Shown here one piece after another: positions 17,330-25,418 of a stretch of 64,000 nt of DNA. Positions within the stretch are counted from its first letter, which is position 1; every line of letters begins with the position of its first letter. A program made the position numbers and the translations under genes. This stretch comes from an uncultured Flavobacteriaceae bacterium (lineage in GTDB: Bacteria; Bacteroidota; Bacteroidia; Flavobacteriales; Flavobacteriaceae): positions 1 to 64,000 of the forward strand of contig CANMLX010000011.1 in assembly GCA_947498845.1 (NCBI GenBank). The letters are read 5' to 3'. The notes under the pieces are model-generated. The model did not search any database, was not told the DNA's origin, and saw only the letters and a list, made by a program, of their open reading frames with translations.

Positions 17330-17600
17330 AAAAACTTTTAATTATTGTGTTAAATCTTTTTGTCTTAATCTAAATAGTTATCCAAAAAGTTAAAAAGGAC
17401 ACAAATTTACAAAAAACTAAAGGTTGTTATAACATTTTAAATATGGAAGTCTCTAGCTAAGGTGATTTTTTGTAGATTACTTAATTGTGTCGGTATTTAT
17501 TGAATTTATTGCAACAGAATATTAAAAACGCCTATAATTTTAAATCTATTTATTTCTAAAAAGAATTTCTAGAAGATGTGTTTCAAGGTAAAGCATATAA

Positions 17601-17633
17601 AATGCGCTATAAATAATAGATTTATAGCGCATT
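17601..17633 (-). terminator. terminator after the first PilJ-type gene
   Basis: AATGCGCTATAAAT (17601-17614) pairs with ATTTATAGCGCATT (17620-17633), followed on the minus strand by TTTTATATG. The rest of the 17330-17681 gap holds no gene. Confidence 0.8.
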
Positions 17634-17681
17634 AACAACAATAAATAAATATTAAAAAACTACAAAAAAGTATTCTGGTTT

Positions 17682-18512
17682 TTACTTGCTTACTTTTTCG
17701 TAAATACTGGTGATTTTATTAAATCGTTTTGTTAGGTCATTAGTTGTAACAAAAATATCTTCTAAGTTAAAATTACCATCGAAAAAACCTGATTTATTGC
17801 TCTGGAATTTTTCCCAATGACTCATAATTACGCCTAACTCTTCTTCAGAATCTGATGTATTATAACTGTTAATTAGCAATTCGCCTATGGCAGTATCAAA
17901 TTCTTCATATACGTTTCGCAATTCTGGACTATATTGATCTTTTTGAGACTTAAGTAATAGACACGCTGTATAATACAACGCCAACCTTTGTGATAACATA
18001 CGCTGTTTTCCTGATTTGTTTATTATAGCTACTAACTCCTGATCGTGATTACTAAAATAATTACTACTATAACCTGATCTAGCTTCTATAGATTGTACTA
18101 AATTATGACATGCTTTTAATAGTGTTGTATTTAATACCATAATCTCTTTAGCAGATACTAAATTTGGATGACTTTCTATTAAAGGTTTAAACTTTTGCCA
18201 TACCTCTTCTATCTTTTGAGTGCTCAATCTAACTGTAGTTATATCTTTACCATTTTGTTTTAAAATTTGCAATTGCTTTTCGAAAATAAACTTACTAGAA
18301 TTAAGCTCTCTCTTAATATCATCGTTATTAATACCGTATGCAAGTAGCAAATACGCTTTAGACATTTTTTGAGATAGCATTCTTTGTTTTCCTGAAATAT
18401 TAACAGCTTTGTTATATTCCATGGTTCCAAATTTTTGTGACTGGGCTGTGAGTTCACTAAATAGCAAAAGTAAAATTACTATTAGTAATGACTTTTTTTT
18501 GAATTGATACAT
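17682..18512 (-). CDS. secreted PilJ-type (type IV pili MCP N-terminal-like) protein, copy 1
   Basis: 276 residues with a signal peptide (MYQFKKKSLLIVILLLLFSELTAQ). The mature protein is all-helical and holds two copies of the PilJ-like signature. The first is NKAVNISGKQRMLSQKMSKA (about 34-53); the second is INKSGKQRMLSQRLALYYTA (about 164-183). In NarX/PilJ-type sensors this four-helix bundle is the extracellular ligand domain, but here no membrane or signalling domain follows, so the protein is a free periplasmic or secreted bundle. Its paralogue at 18935 is about equally long and very similar throughout. Each gene has its own terminator. The function is unknown; small-anion (nitrate-like) binding is only an analogy. 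Confidence 0.85.
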   Translation of the reverse strand: MYQFKKKSLLIVILLLLFSELTAQSQKFGTMEYNKAVNISGKQRMLSQKMSKAYLLLAYGINNDDIKRELNSSKFIFEKQLQILKQNGKDITTVRLSTQKIEEVWQKFKPLIESHPNLVSAKEIMVLNTTLLKACHNLVQSIEARSGYSSNYFSNHDQELVAIINKSGKQRMLSQRLALYYTACLLLKSQKDQYSPELRNVYEEFDTAIGELLINSYNTSDSEEELGVIMSHWEKFQSNKSGFFDGNFNLEDIFVTTNDLTKRFNKITSIYEKVSK

Positions 18513-18842
18513 GATTATTATTTTGGGGTTTTAAAATATGCTCGCCTCTACAAAGTAGCCTTAAACCTCCTTGAGTATAGCTTAAATATTACTTTGTCTT
18601 ATTTTTCCTCAAATAAACAAAAAAAATCGACGCATTACAAAAAAAATCGATAAAAAATCAAATATTTAGAAATAAATACGTACGAGTACTAACAACAATT
18701 TTTAGACAACATTAAATTTGGTGTTAGTATTTTATTTTTAGATACTTATGTGTTTTAGCTATATGCAGTTGAAATCTGTAAACATAAAAGTTAAAATAAC
18801 TTGCTTTTTGTTCTAAAATAAAAAAGAATTGTACCAAAAGCT

Positions 18843-18873
18843 AAACACCATGGTTTAACAACCATGGTGTTTT
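18843..18873 (-). terminator. terminator after the second PilJ-type gene
   Basis: AAACACCATGGTT (18843-18855) pairs perfectly with AACCATGGTGTTT (18859-18871) around a 3-base loop. 18513-18842 otherwise shows only AT-rich sequence. Confidence 0.85.
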
Positions 18874-18934
18874 CTAACAAAGAAATGTCTTAATTAACTT
18901 TTAAATATATTAATTTAGAATACACTCAAAATAA

Positions 18935-19768
18935 TTAACTTTTACTTGCTTTTTCATAAATACCAGTGATTACATTAAAGCGTCTTGTCATGTCATTGGT
19001 GATAACAAAAACATCTTGTAAGTTAAATTTACCGTTAAAAAAGTCTGATTTGTTAATTTCAAATTTTTGCCATTCACTCATAATTACGCCTAATTCTTCT
19101 TCAGACTTTGTGGTGTTGTAACTATTAATAAGTAAATCTCCTATGGCGTTATCGTATTCATCAAAAGTTTTACTCAATACCTGAGTAAAATCTCTTTTTT
19201 CTGAAGCAAATAATACGCTGGCTGTATAATATAAGGCCAGTCTTTGGGATAACATACGTTGTTTCCCCGATTTATTTATAATAGTTACTAACTCCTGATC
19301 ACTTTCACTAAAGAAATTACTACTGTAACCTGCTCTTGACTCTATAGCTTGCACTAATTGATGGCATGCTTTTAGTAAATCTGTATTTGTTTTTGCAATA
19401 GTTTTAGCAGAATTTAAATTTGGGGCGCTTTCTATTAACGGTTTAAATTTAGTCCATAATTTCTCAACGTTTTCTACATTAAGCTTTATTGATGTTATAT
19501 TCTTACCGTTTCGTTTGAGTATTTGCAATTGTTTTTCAAAAATAAATTTACTGGAGTTTAATTCTTTTTTAATCTCATCGTTATTTACACCGTAGGTGAG
19601 TAAAAGATAAGCTTTAGACATTTTTTGAGATAACATGCGCTGTTTCCCGGAAATATTAACCGCCTTATTATAAGTCATCTCACCAAATTTTTGAGATTGT
19701 GATGATATTTTATAACATAATAATAGGAGAATAATAATTAAGTAAGTAGGCTTTTTAGTAGTGTTCAT
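18935..19768 (-). CDS. secreted PilJ-type (type IV pili MCP N-terminal-like) protein, copy 2
   Basis: 277 residues, a tandem paralogue of the gene at 17682. It has a signal peptide (MNTTKKPTYLIIILLLLCYKISSQ), then NKAVNISGKQRMLSQKMSKA and, later, INKSGKQRMLSQRLALYYTA. Both boxes are identical to those of copy 1, while the intervening helices differ (for example TSIKLNVENVEKLWTKFKPL). The repeat inside each protein suggests an old internal duplication of a two-helix unit, followed by a recent gene duplication. The Ser-Gly-Lys-Gln-Arg box is the conserved ligand-proximal motif of PilJ domains. No signalling partner is found nearby. Confidence 0.85.
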   Translation of the reverse strand: MNTTKKPTYLIIILLLLCYKISSQSQKFGEMTYNKAVNISGKQRMLSQKMSKAYLLLTYGVNNDEIKKELNSSKFIFEKQLQILKRNGKNITSIKLNVENVEKLWTKFKPLIESAPNLNSAKTIAKTNTDLLKACHQLVQAIESRAGYSSNFFSESDQELVTIINKSGKQRMLSQRLALYYTASVLFASEKRDFTQVLSKTFDEYDNAIGDLLINSYNTTKSEEELGVIMSEWQKFEINKSDFFNGKFNLQDVFVITNDMTRRFNVITGIYEKASKS

Positions 19769-20446
19769 GCTAATAATTTTAAGGGTTTATAATATTACTT
19801 ATGATTGAGATAAAATTATATAAACAACTACAATTTAGAAATCACACCTCCACTATTGCAGGCTCTAAAAACGGCACTTGATGCGTAATTTAGTCTCATA
19901 TTTCCCCCTTATTTTAAGACTTTCTAATTTTTAGCCATAAAATTTTATAAATCCTAAAATTTTCAACACGCTTTATTGGCAGATAAAAAAAAATTACGTG
20001 TAGGAACATTTTTATTAAAAAAACAAAAAACACGACGTAAATAACAAAAAACACGCTTAAAAGCGCTTTTATTTAACGATTTCACACTAAAAAAGTTTTG
20101 TAAGTCTACATAGAATAGAGAAAAATACACGAAAGTTTGACAAAAACTTTCTAAAAAAGCTAGTTTGGGTAATTTTAAGGATTTATTTAAGCTGAATTCG
20201 ATTTAAGAATCATAGATAAAAATCAATAAATAGGCTAGATTCAACTTATAATTACGATAGACTAGCCAGCCTAGTTTATCGTAATTTAAGGAAGAAGATG
20301 GCGTGTTTAGTGGTTTTTAGCTAGAATTTAATACATTTTTATAGTCTAAAGAGCGACATACACACTTGTTTAATTAAACAACTAATAAAGAGGTGTTTGT
20401 GATTTAAAAAATAGTGTTCTTAGGTCGAACTCAGGTTACTTAAGTT
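19769..20446. other. long non-coding gap with one strong hairpin
   Basis: About 680 AT-rich bases without a credible gene. The one clear structure is AATTACGATAGACTAG (20250-20265) with CTAGTTTATCGTAATT (20271-20286), a 16-bp stem with one mismatch and a 5-base loop. It could terminate the DUF72 gene (stop at 20447), although no T tract follows, or belong to a small RNA. Confidence 0.5.
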
Positions 20447-21334
20447 CTAAAACATGGATTGTTGACCGCCTTGATTAGGAATTGTTAGTGAATAACCTAA
20501 CTCAGAATTCAATTTTTTCACAAAATAAGCAGATAGCAAAGGGGATTCTTTTTCTATATTTTGATGTATAAAAAAGTTAATTTCTTTAATCCCTTGTGTC
20601 TGCCATAATTTTAAGCGATCCACCCAATCATCCAAACGTGTATAGTCTGAAGTATGATTGGCTCCTACATAACGAATAAAAGCTGTAGCATTTGTTAATC
20701 GCATATGCATAATATCACGTCTTCCAGCAGTATCTACTATAATATTAGAGATATTGTTGACTTCTAAAAGCTCATATAATTCTTGAGCCACAGTAGCATC
20801 ATTATACCAATTAGTGTGTCTAAACTCTACAGCTAAAGGAATTTCTTTGGGCCAACTCTCAACAAAAGCAACTACCCTATCAAAATCTTTAGGTGCAAAA
20901 TTGGTGTGCATTTGCAGAAATATAGTTCCTAACTTCTCTTTTAAGTTTGAGGCATTATATAAATAGTGTTCAACAATTTCTTTTGTTTCATTTAAACGTT
21001 TCCAATGGCTAATCTCTTGATTTAACTTTGGAAAAAACTTAAAACCTCTTGGTGTTTTATCATACCATTTAGAAAATTGTTCAGCTGGAAAAATTCTGTA
21101 AAAAGTAGCATTTAATTCTATGGCATTAAACTGTGAAGCGTAGTAATTTAGTTCATCTTTGGTGCCTCTGGGATAGAACCCTTTTAAATCTGCCCTATTC
21201 CATTTGGCGCAACCTACATATATCTCAGGAATATTATCGTCTTTAAATCTATTTAAAACTTTTTTTGTGTCTGGGTGATCTTTTGGGAATGTAAAATCAA
21301 TTAATTCTGGATTATCTACGCTACCAAACTTCAT
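20447..21334 (-). CDS. DUF72 (YecE-like) family protein
   Basis: 295 residues, TIM-barrel-like DUF72 family. Conserved features are EIYVGCAKWNRADLKGFYP near residue 38, FNAIELNATFYRIFPAEQFSKWYDKTP, FKFFPKLNQEISH, LGTIFLQMHTNFAPKDFDRV, PLAVEFRHTNWYND, and the C-terminal AFIRYVGANHTSDYTRLDDW and INFFIHQNIEKESP. The biochemical role of the family is not established. It has its own transcription start, divergent from the TetR gene 62 bases away. Confidence 0.92.
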   Translation of the reverse strand: MKFGSVDNPELIDFTFPKDHPDTKKVLNRFKDDNIPEIYVGCAKWNRADLKGFYPRGTKDELNYYASQFNAIELNATFYRIFPAEQFSKWYDKTPRGFKFFPKLNQEISHWKRLNETKEIVEHYLYNASNLKEKLGTIFLQMHTNFAPKDFDRVVAFVESWPKEIPLAVEFRHTNWYNDATVAQELYELLEVNNISNIIVDTAGRRDIMHMRLTNATAFIRYVGANHTSDYTRLDDWVDRLKLWQTQGIKEINFFIHQNIEKESPLLSAYFVKKLNSELGYSLTIPNQGGQQSMF

Positions 21335-21391
21335 AATGCTTGTTTTTTCAAAAATAACTAAATTTTAACATTATAGTTTTAAATAAATTTT

Positions 21392-21415
21392 TAATTTTGA
21401 AACGAACATTTCAAA
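21392..21415 (+). promoter_or_regulatory. -7 element overlapped by TetR operator (own promoter)
   Basis: TAATTTTG (21392-21399) fits TAnnTTTG, and TTTGAAACGAACATTTCAAA (21396-21415) is an inverted repeat with arms TTTGAAA/TTTCAAA that begins inside it. The same arrangement recurs before the SDR gene. Confidence 0.7.
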
Positions 21416-21420
21416 TAAAT

Positions 21421-22002
21421 ATGCCTAAAGTAGAAACGTTTGATAAACAACTAGTCATTAATAAAGCTACAGACATCTTTCATCTTAAAGGTTATAATGC
21501 GACTTCTATGCAAGACTTAGTTGATGCTACTGGTTTAAACAGGTCTAGTATTTATAATAGCTTTGAAAGTAAGCATAATTTATTTTTAGAGTGTTTAAGT
21601 GCTTACCAAAATAAATATCGCATTAAAATGTCTGATATTCTTTTAAAAGCAGCTAATCCCCTTGAAGCTATAGAATACTTATTTAATCTTTATTTTAATG
21701 AAGCAACAATAGAAAAGGACAACAGAGGATGTTTTATAATTAATTGTAAATCTGAAATGGCAAATAAAGATAAAGCCATCACCACCTTTTTAACTAAAAA
21801 CACAAACCAGATGATTAGTTTACTTGAAGATTTAGTGTTAAAAGGACAACAACAAAATTTAGTTAATACTAATAAAAATTATAAAGACTATGCGATATAC
21901 TTGTATGCTGCAATATCTGGTTTTAGGTCTACAAGTATAATAGTTTCTAATAGAGTTAAATTACAGGCAATAATAGATAGTACACTACAAACATTAAAAT
22001 AA
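21421..22002 (+). CDS. TetR/AcrR-family repressor
   Basis: From the ATG at 21421 it is 193 residues. A longer reading from the TTG at 21397 would translate the operator and is unlikely. The HTH is residues about 12-58: INKATDIFHLKGYNATSMQD, then LVDATGLNRSSIYNSFESKH with the recognition helix RSSIYNSF. The C-terminal all-helical ligand domain contains NRGCFIINCKSEMANKDKAI, as in the regulators of the AcrR subgroup that respond to small electrophiles. It is followed 51 bases later by an SDR gene whose promoter carries the same operator, so it very probably represses itself and that gene. Confidence 0.92.
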   Translation: MPKVETFDKQLVINKATDIFHLKGYNATSMQDLVDATGLNRSSIYNSFESKHNLFLECLSAYQNKYRIKMSDILLKAANPLEAIEYLFNLYFNEATIEKDNRGCFIINCKSEMANKDKAITTFLTKNTNQMISLLEDLVLKGQQQNLVNTNKNYKDYAIYLYAAISGFRSTSIIVSNRVKLQAIIDSTLQTLK

Positions 22003-22013
22003 TTTTTTTTAAA

Positions 22014-22037
22014 TAATTTTGAAACGATTGTTTCAAA
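22014..22037 (+). promoter_or_regulatory. -7 element overlapped by TetR operator (SDR promoter)
   Basis: TAATTTTG (22014-22021) plus TTTGAAACGATTGTTTCAAA (22018-22037), arms TTTGAAAC/GTTTCAAA around a 4-base centre. Geometry and sequence match the site at 21392-21415. Confidence 0.75.
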
Positions 22038-22053
22038 TAAACAAATTTTCATC

Positions 22054-22803
22054 ATGAATAAACTAAAAAACAAAGTAGCAATTATTACTGGAGCCAACAG
22101 TGGTATAGGTTTAGCAACAGCTAAATTATTTTTAAAAGAAGGCGCAAAAGTTGTTATTTCAGGTAGACGTCAAGAAGCACTAGATGAAGTAGCTAAAGAT
22201 TTAACAGGTGATTTTATTACTGTTTTAGCAGATGCAGGAAATGCAAATGACAATAAAAAATTAATTGACACAGCAACCAAACATTATGGAAAAATAGACA
22301 TCCTATATTTAAATGCTGGTATAGCTCCACCTATACCTACAACCGATGTCTCTGAAGCACATTACAACGACATATTTGATATTAATGTAAAAGGTCCTAT
22401 AATAGCTGTTAAAGAAGCCTTACCACATATTAATGATGGTGGATCTATTTTATTTACAAGCTCTATAGTACATCAAAAAGGATTTGATGGTTTAGGTGTT
22501 TATTCTGCAAGTAAAGGTGCTTTAAGAGCATATGCACGTGTGCTTACTTCTGAAGTAAAATCAAGAGGAATTCGTGTAAACACTATAGCTCCCGGTCCTA
22601 TTGAAACTGCTATTTATGGAAAAATGGGCTTACCAAATGATGTTATAGAAGAAATGGGTAAAAGTTTTGCTGCTCAAGTACCATTAGGTCGCTTTGGAAA
22701 ATCTGAAGAAGTAGCCAGTACCGCTCTATTTTTAGCTTCTGATGATGCTTCATATATTAACGGTATAGAACTAGAAGTAGACGGAGGGTTAAGTCAGGTT
22801 TAA
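22054..22803 (+). CDS. short-chain dehydrogenase/reductase
   Basis: 249 residues, classical SDR. The cofactor motif is TGANSGIGLATAKLF (12-26), NAGIAPPIP is the strand-4 NAG motif, the catalytic Ser lies in FTSSIVHQ, and YSASKGALRAYA holds the Tyr-x-x-x-Lys pair. The C-terminus FLASDDASYINGIELEVDGG is typical. The Arg after the Gly-rich loop (VVISGRRQEA) points to NADP(H). It is controlled by the TetR gene upstream, a layout common for inducible detoxifying ketone/aldehyde or quinone reductases; the substrate is not known. Confidence 0.92.
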   Translation: MNKLKNKVAIITGANSGIGLATAKLFLKEGAKVVISGRRQEALDEVAKDLTGDFITVLADAGNANDNKKLIDTATKHYGKIDILYLNAGIAPPIPTTDVSEAHYNDIFDINVKGPIIAVKEALPHINDGGSILFTSSIVHQKGFDGLGVYSASKGALRAYARVLTSEVKSRGIRVNTIAPGPIETAIYGKMGLPNDVIEEMGKSFAAQVPLGRFGKSEEVASTALFLASDDASYINGIELEVDGGLSQV

Positions 22804-22827
22804 ATAACTTATTGTATAACTAAATAG

Positions 22828-22941
22828 GTCTAAAAAGTGATTAGTAATGCCATTTAGAGCATAGCGATGAATCTTAAATTTACACTTTAAATCAAATTTT
22901 CACGATTTAATGAGATGCTTCGTTTCTTTCAGAATGACACT
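22828..22941. repeat. dispersed repeat, copy 2
   Basis: Second copy of the 115-base repeat at 9487. It starts GTCTAAAAAGTGATTAGTAATG and ends TTTCAGAATGACAC. A MITE-like element begins immediately behind it. Confidence 0.8.
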
Positions 22942-22944
22942 TTT

Positions 22945-23061
22945 TATACCAATTCTTAAATGAATATACTGTAAAAGAAAATGATGGATTTTGGAATTAT
23001 ACGAGATAGAATTTAAAAAAACACTTTTTAACTCAGTAAATTCATTTGGGAATTGGTATTA
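22945..23061. mobile_element. MITE-like element, copy A (117 bp)
   Basis: The terminal inverted repeats run TATACCAATTCTTAAATGAA at the left and TTCATTTGGGAATTGGTATT at the right end, with TACTG..AAAA continuing inwards on both sides. There is no coding capacity. Copies B and C at 41435 and 42355 share the termini. Confidence 0.7.
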
Positions 23062-23155
23062 GACCTCTTTATTGTTAATAACCTCGTTAACAATTATAAG
23101 TTGATCCAAAAAAATTGAGTACCATAAATCTATACTTTTATTAAAACTCTCACTT

Positions 23156-23572
23156 ATGAAAACAAGACAATTTGACTTAAAAAGCATTCGTCCTGAAATT
23201 CAATCTTTAAAAGTATATGATAGTATGAGCAGTGACGAACGTTTTCAAAACCTTGTACTGCGTCCTATTATTAAATTTCAAAATGATTTATTTATTGAAG
23301 TTTTTAGAAACTATATTACTAAACATAAAAATGTATTTTACGGTTTATCGTTAGAAAAACGTATGGATTACATAGAAAATGCCATTCATAAAGATATGAA
23401 ATTACGAAATTCTATGAAGGGTATTGTGATAGGCCTTTTTACTATTGAAGAATACAATATCTATATTAAAAATTCGTCGGCATTAAATAAACGTATGATG
23501 AATATTGTTAAAGGGCGGTTACTAGATAATATCCAATTATTTAAAAAACCAGATTTATTGACTGCTGTTTAG
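23156..23572 (+). CDS. conserved small protein of unknown function
   Basis: 138 residues, no signal peptide or membrane segment, predicted mostly helical. Recognisable blocks are KTRQFDLKSIRPEIQSLKVY at the N-terminus, LRPIIKFQNDLFIEVFRNYI, and the C-terminal MKGIVIGLFTIEEYNIYIKN. I believe it belongs to a family restricted to Flavobacteriia that is often labelled glyoxalase in databases, but nothing in the sequence shows a metal site (VOC fold), so I give it no function. It stands alone between the MITE-like element and a repeat-containing gap. Confidence 0.75.
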   Translation: MKTRQFDLKSIRPEIQSLKVYDSMSSDERFQNLVLRPIIKFQNDLFIEVFRNYITKHKNVFYGLSLEKRMDYIENAIHKDMKLRNSMKGIVIGLFTIEEYNIYIKNSSALNKRMMNIVKGRLLDNIQLFKKPDLLTAV

Positions 23573-23575
23573 TAA

Positions 23576-23665
23576 ACGACCTCGAGGCAAGTCTATGAGG
23601 CATTAGTTGGAAGCATATTTTTAATTTCGAGGCAAGCCTCGGAACATTTTAATCTCGATTATCGA
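23576..23665. repeat. CGAGGCAAGCCTCG-type palindromes
   Basis: CGAGGCAAGCCTCG (23628-23641) is a palindrome with a 2-base loop. A degraded copy CTCGAGGCAAGTCTATGAGG (23581-23600) lies to the left, and CTCGATTATCGAG to the right. It may terminate both convergent genes. Confidence 0.6.
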
Positions 23666-23752
23666 GTAAAAATATTTTTTGAATAAAAATTTGACAGATC
23701 AACTTAACCCATTTATTAATACGTTTTTATAAAAAATAAAATTTTTATGTTT

Positions 23753-24436
23753 CTATTCAACCATAGAAACCCCGTTCAAATCTGTAGTTAGTACATCACT
23801 CATATAGTCAAAAAATGGCCTAATGGCTTTAAATGCCTGATCTACTTCGGTAATAAAATGAGCACTTAAAACCTCCTTATCTGTGTATTTTTTAGTAAAA
23901 ATGTATTGCTTTTTTTTAATTAGGTCTATGGCTTTATGTTCCTTGCTAAAACCTTTTGGAGCGGTCTTTACTTCATCTCCAACAAATGTATTACCCCATA
24001 TTGAATTAAAGTCCCTATTGGCTAAAATGTCTCTAATTTCTGCATCATCCATTTCAAACTCTTTTCTAATACGTAACAAATCTTCTTTTGCTGGTTCCCA
24101 AAACCCTGTGGCTATAAAACTTTCATTATTGGGTTGAATGTGTAAATAATAACCACCTCTTAACCTGGGTTTTGTTCTATGAAACGAACCTCCAAAATGC
24201 GTTTTATAGGGTAATTTATTTTTTGAAAAACGTACATCACGATAAATTCTAAAGATTTTTAGTTTATCGATGTCATCATGCATATTCAAATTTTCAAAAA
24301 TGGAATTATAAAACGCCTTAACATCCTTTTCTATAGCCTTAAATTCTGGCTTATTAGCATTAAACCAATCACGATTGTTATTCTTTTCTAACTTTTTAAA
24401 AAAAGAAAATACATCTTTGGATACTGTAGCACTCAT
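23753..24436 (-). CDS. DUF2461 family protein
   Basis: 227 residues, matching the DUF2461/TIGR02453 family by the N-terminal FFKKLEKNNNRDWFNANKPE, the central FRIYRDVRFSKNKLPYKTHF, and GGYYLHIQPNNESFIATGFW. The C-terminal half is helical. It is a cytosolic protein of unknown biochemical role. It is read in the same direction as truA, whose stop codon lies 58 bases upstream, so a small shared transcript is possible. Confidence 0.92.
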   Translation of the reverse strand: MSATVSKDVFSFFKKLEKNNNRDWFNANKPEFKAIEKDVKAFYNSIFENLNMHDDIDKLKIFRIYRDVRFSKNKLPYKTHFGGSFHRTKPRLRGGYYLHIQPNNESFIATGFWEPAKEDLLRIRKEFEMDDAEIRDILANRDFNSIWGNTFVGDEVKTAPKGFSKEHKAIDLIKKKQYIFTKKYTDKEVLSAHFITEVDQAFKAIRPFFDYMSDVLTTDLNGVSMVE

Positions 24437-24494
24437 AAATATGATTTTTGAAATTAAAGAATTACGCCGCTTCTAAACTACAAAAAGCCTAGCA

Positions 24495-25271
24495 TTATTC
24501 AAACTCTATACTTTTAAGAATTAAACCAGATGCCGGCGCTATATAATCCATTTTTACAGTACTGCCTTGTTGTAAGCTATCGCTTATATCTTGAAGTGTT
24601 AATTTCCCTTTTCCTAGATCTATCAATGCCCCCATCATTAATCTAATTTGATTTCGCATAAATCCCTTACCTCTTACTCTTAATATATACGTGTTTTTAG
24701 GAAAATAATTAGCTGTATACGTCGTGTTATCAATCAACTCACACAATACGATCTCCCTATTATATATACCGTTATCTGAGGGTTTGTAGCAATAGGACTT
24801 GACATAATGTTCTCCTTCAAAAAGTTTAGCGCCTTTTTTCATAAGTTCTATATCCAGATCATCAAGAATAGTCGTCATTATAGGAGCACAAAAAGGGTGA
24901 CACTTTTCTCCATAGGTAAAAAGGTAATTATACTCTTTTACTTTGGAATGGTTAATTATATTGAATTTTTCATCGACCTCTCTAATGGATAGCGCTCGAA
25001 TATCCTGAGGTAAATTGTAGTTAAACAGTTCTAAAAAAGCTGTTAAATCTTGAATAGGTTCTTTTAAAAATAATTCGAATGCTGCATGTTCTGCTGAAAC
25101 CATCGCATCTGTTCTTCCTGAACTTAAACTTTTAAAATAAGCCCCATTTAAAATATAGTTTAAAGTTCTATCTACCATAAGATGTAATGTCTTAACATTA
25201 GGCTGTTTTTGCCAGCCATGAAAGCGATAACCTAAATATTGTAGAGTAATTACGTAATAGTATTTCTTCAT
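24495..25271 (-). CDS. truA: tRNA pseudouridine(38-40) synthase
   Basis: 258 residues. The catalytic aspartate is D55 in SSGRTDAMVSAEHAAFEL. The N-terminal strand YYVITLQYLGYRFHGWQKQP is the TruA forefinger region, and LRVRGKGFMRNQIRLMMGAL near the C-terminus is the conserved RNA-binding core. The protein isomerises uridines in the anticodon arm of several tRNAs as a homodimer. It is slightly diverged (QNRRTDxGVHA-type surroundings changed to SSGRTDAMVSA) but complete. Confidence 0.9.
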   Translation of the reverse strand: MKKYYYVITLQYLGYRFHGWQKQPNVKTLHLMVDRTLNYILNGAYFKSLSSGRTDAMVSAEHAAFELFLKEPIQDLTAFLELFNYNLPQDIRALSIREVDEKFNIINHSKVKEYNYLFTYGEKCHPFCAPIMTTILDDLDIELMKKGAKLFEGEHYVKSYCYKPSDNGIYNREIVLCELIDNTTYTANYFPKNTYILRVRGKGFMRNQIRLMMGALIDLGKGKLTLQDISDSLQQGSTVKMDYIAPASGLILKSIEFE

Positions 25272-25377
25272 TAAAAATGACTTTTAACCTTTATTTTTTT
25301 CATTTTTCTTAAAATTTTAACTAAAAAATTTATATATTGAGCAGCTTTTATAACTAACTAGCTAACTAATCTAAACC

Positions 25378-25412
25378 AAAAAGGCATTAGTTTTTTACTA
25401 ATGCCTTTTATT
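25378..25412 (-). terminator. terminator after the beta-helix lipoprotein gene
   Basis: AAAAGGCATTAG (25379-25390) pairs with CTAATGCCTTTT (25398-25409), with T runs on both strands. It follows the stop at 25419. Confidence 0.9.
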
Positions 25413-25418
25413 ATTTTC

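Noticed and set aside
17330-17460. Leucine leader peptide/attenuator before leuC
   Set aside because: No short ORF rich in Leu codons and no terminator hairpin is found between the likely promoter and leuC.
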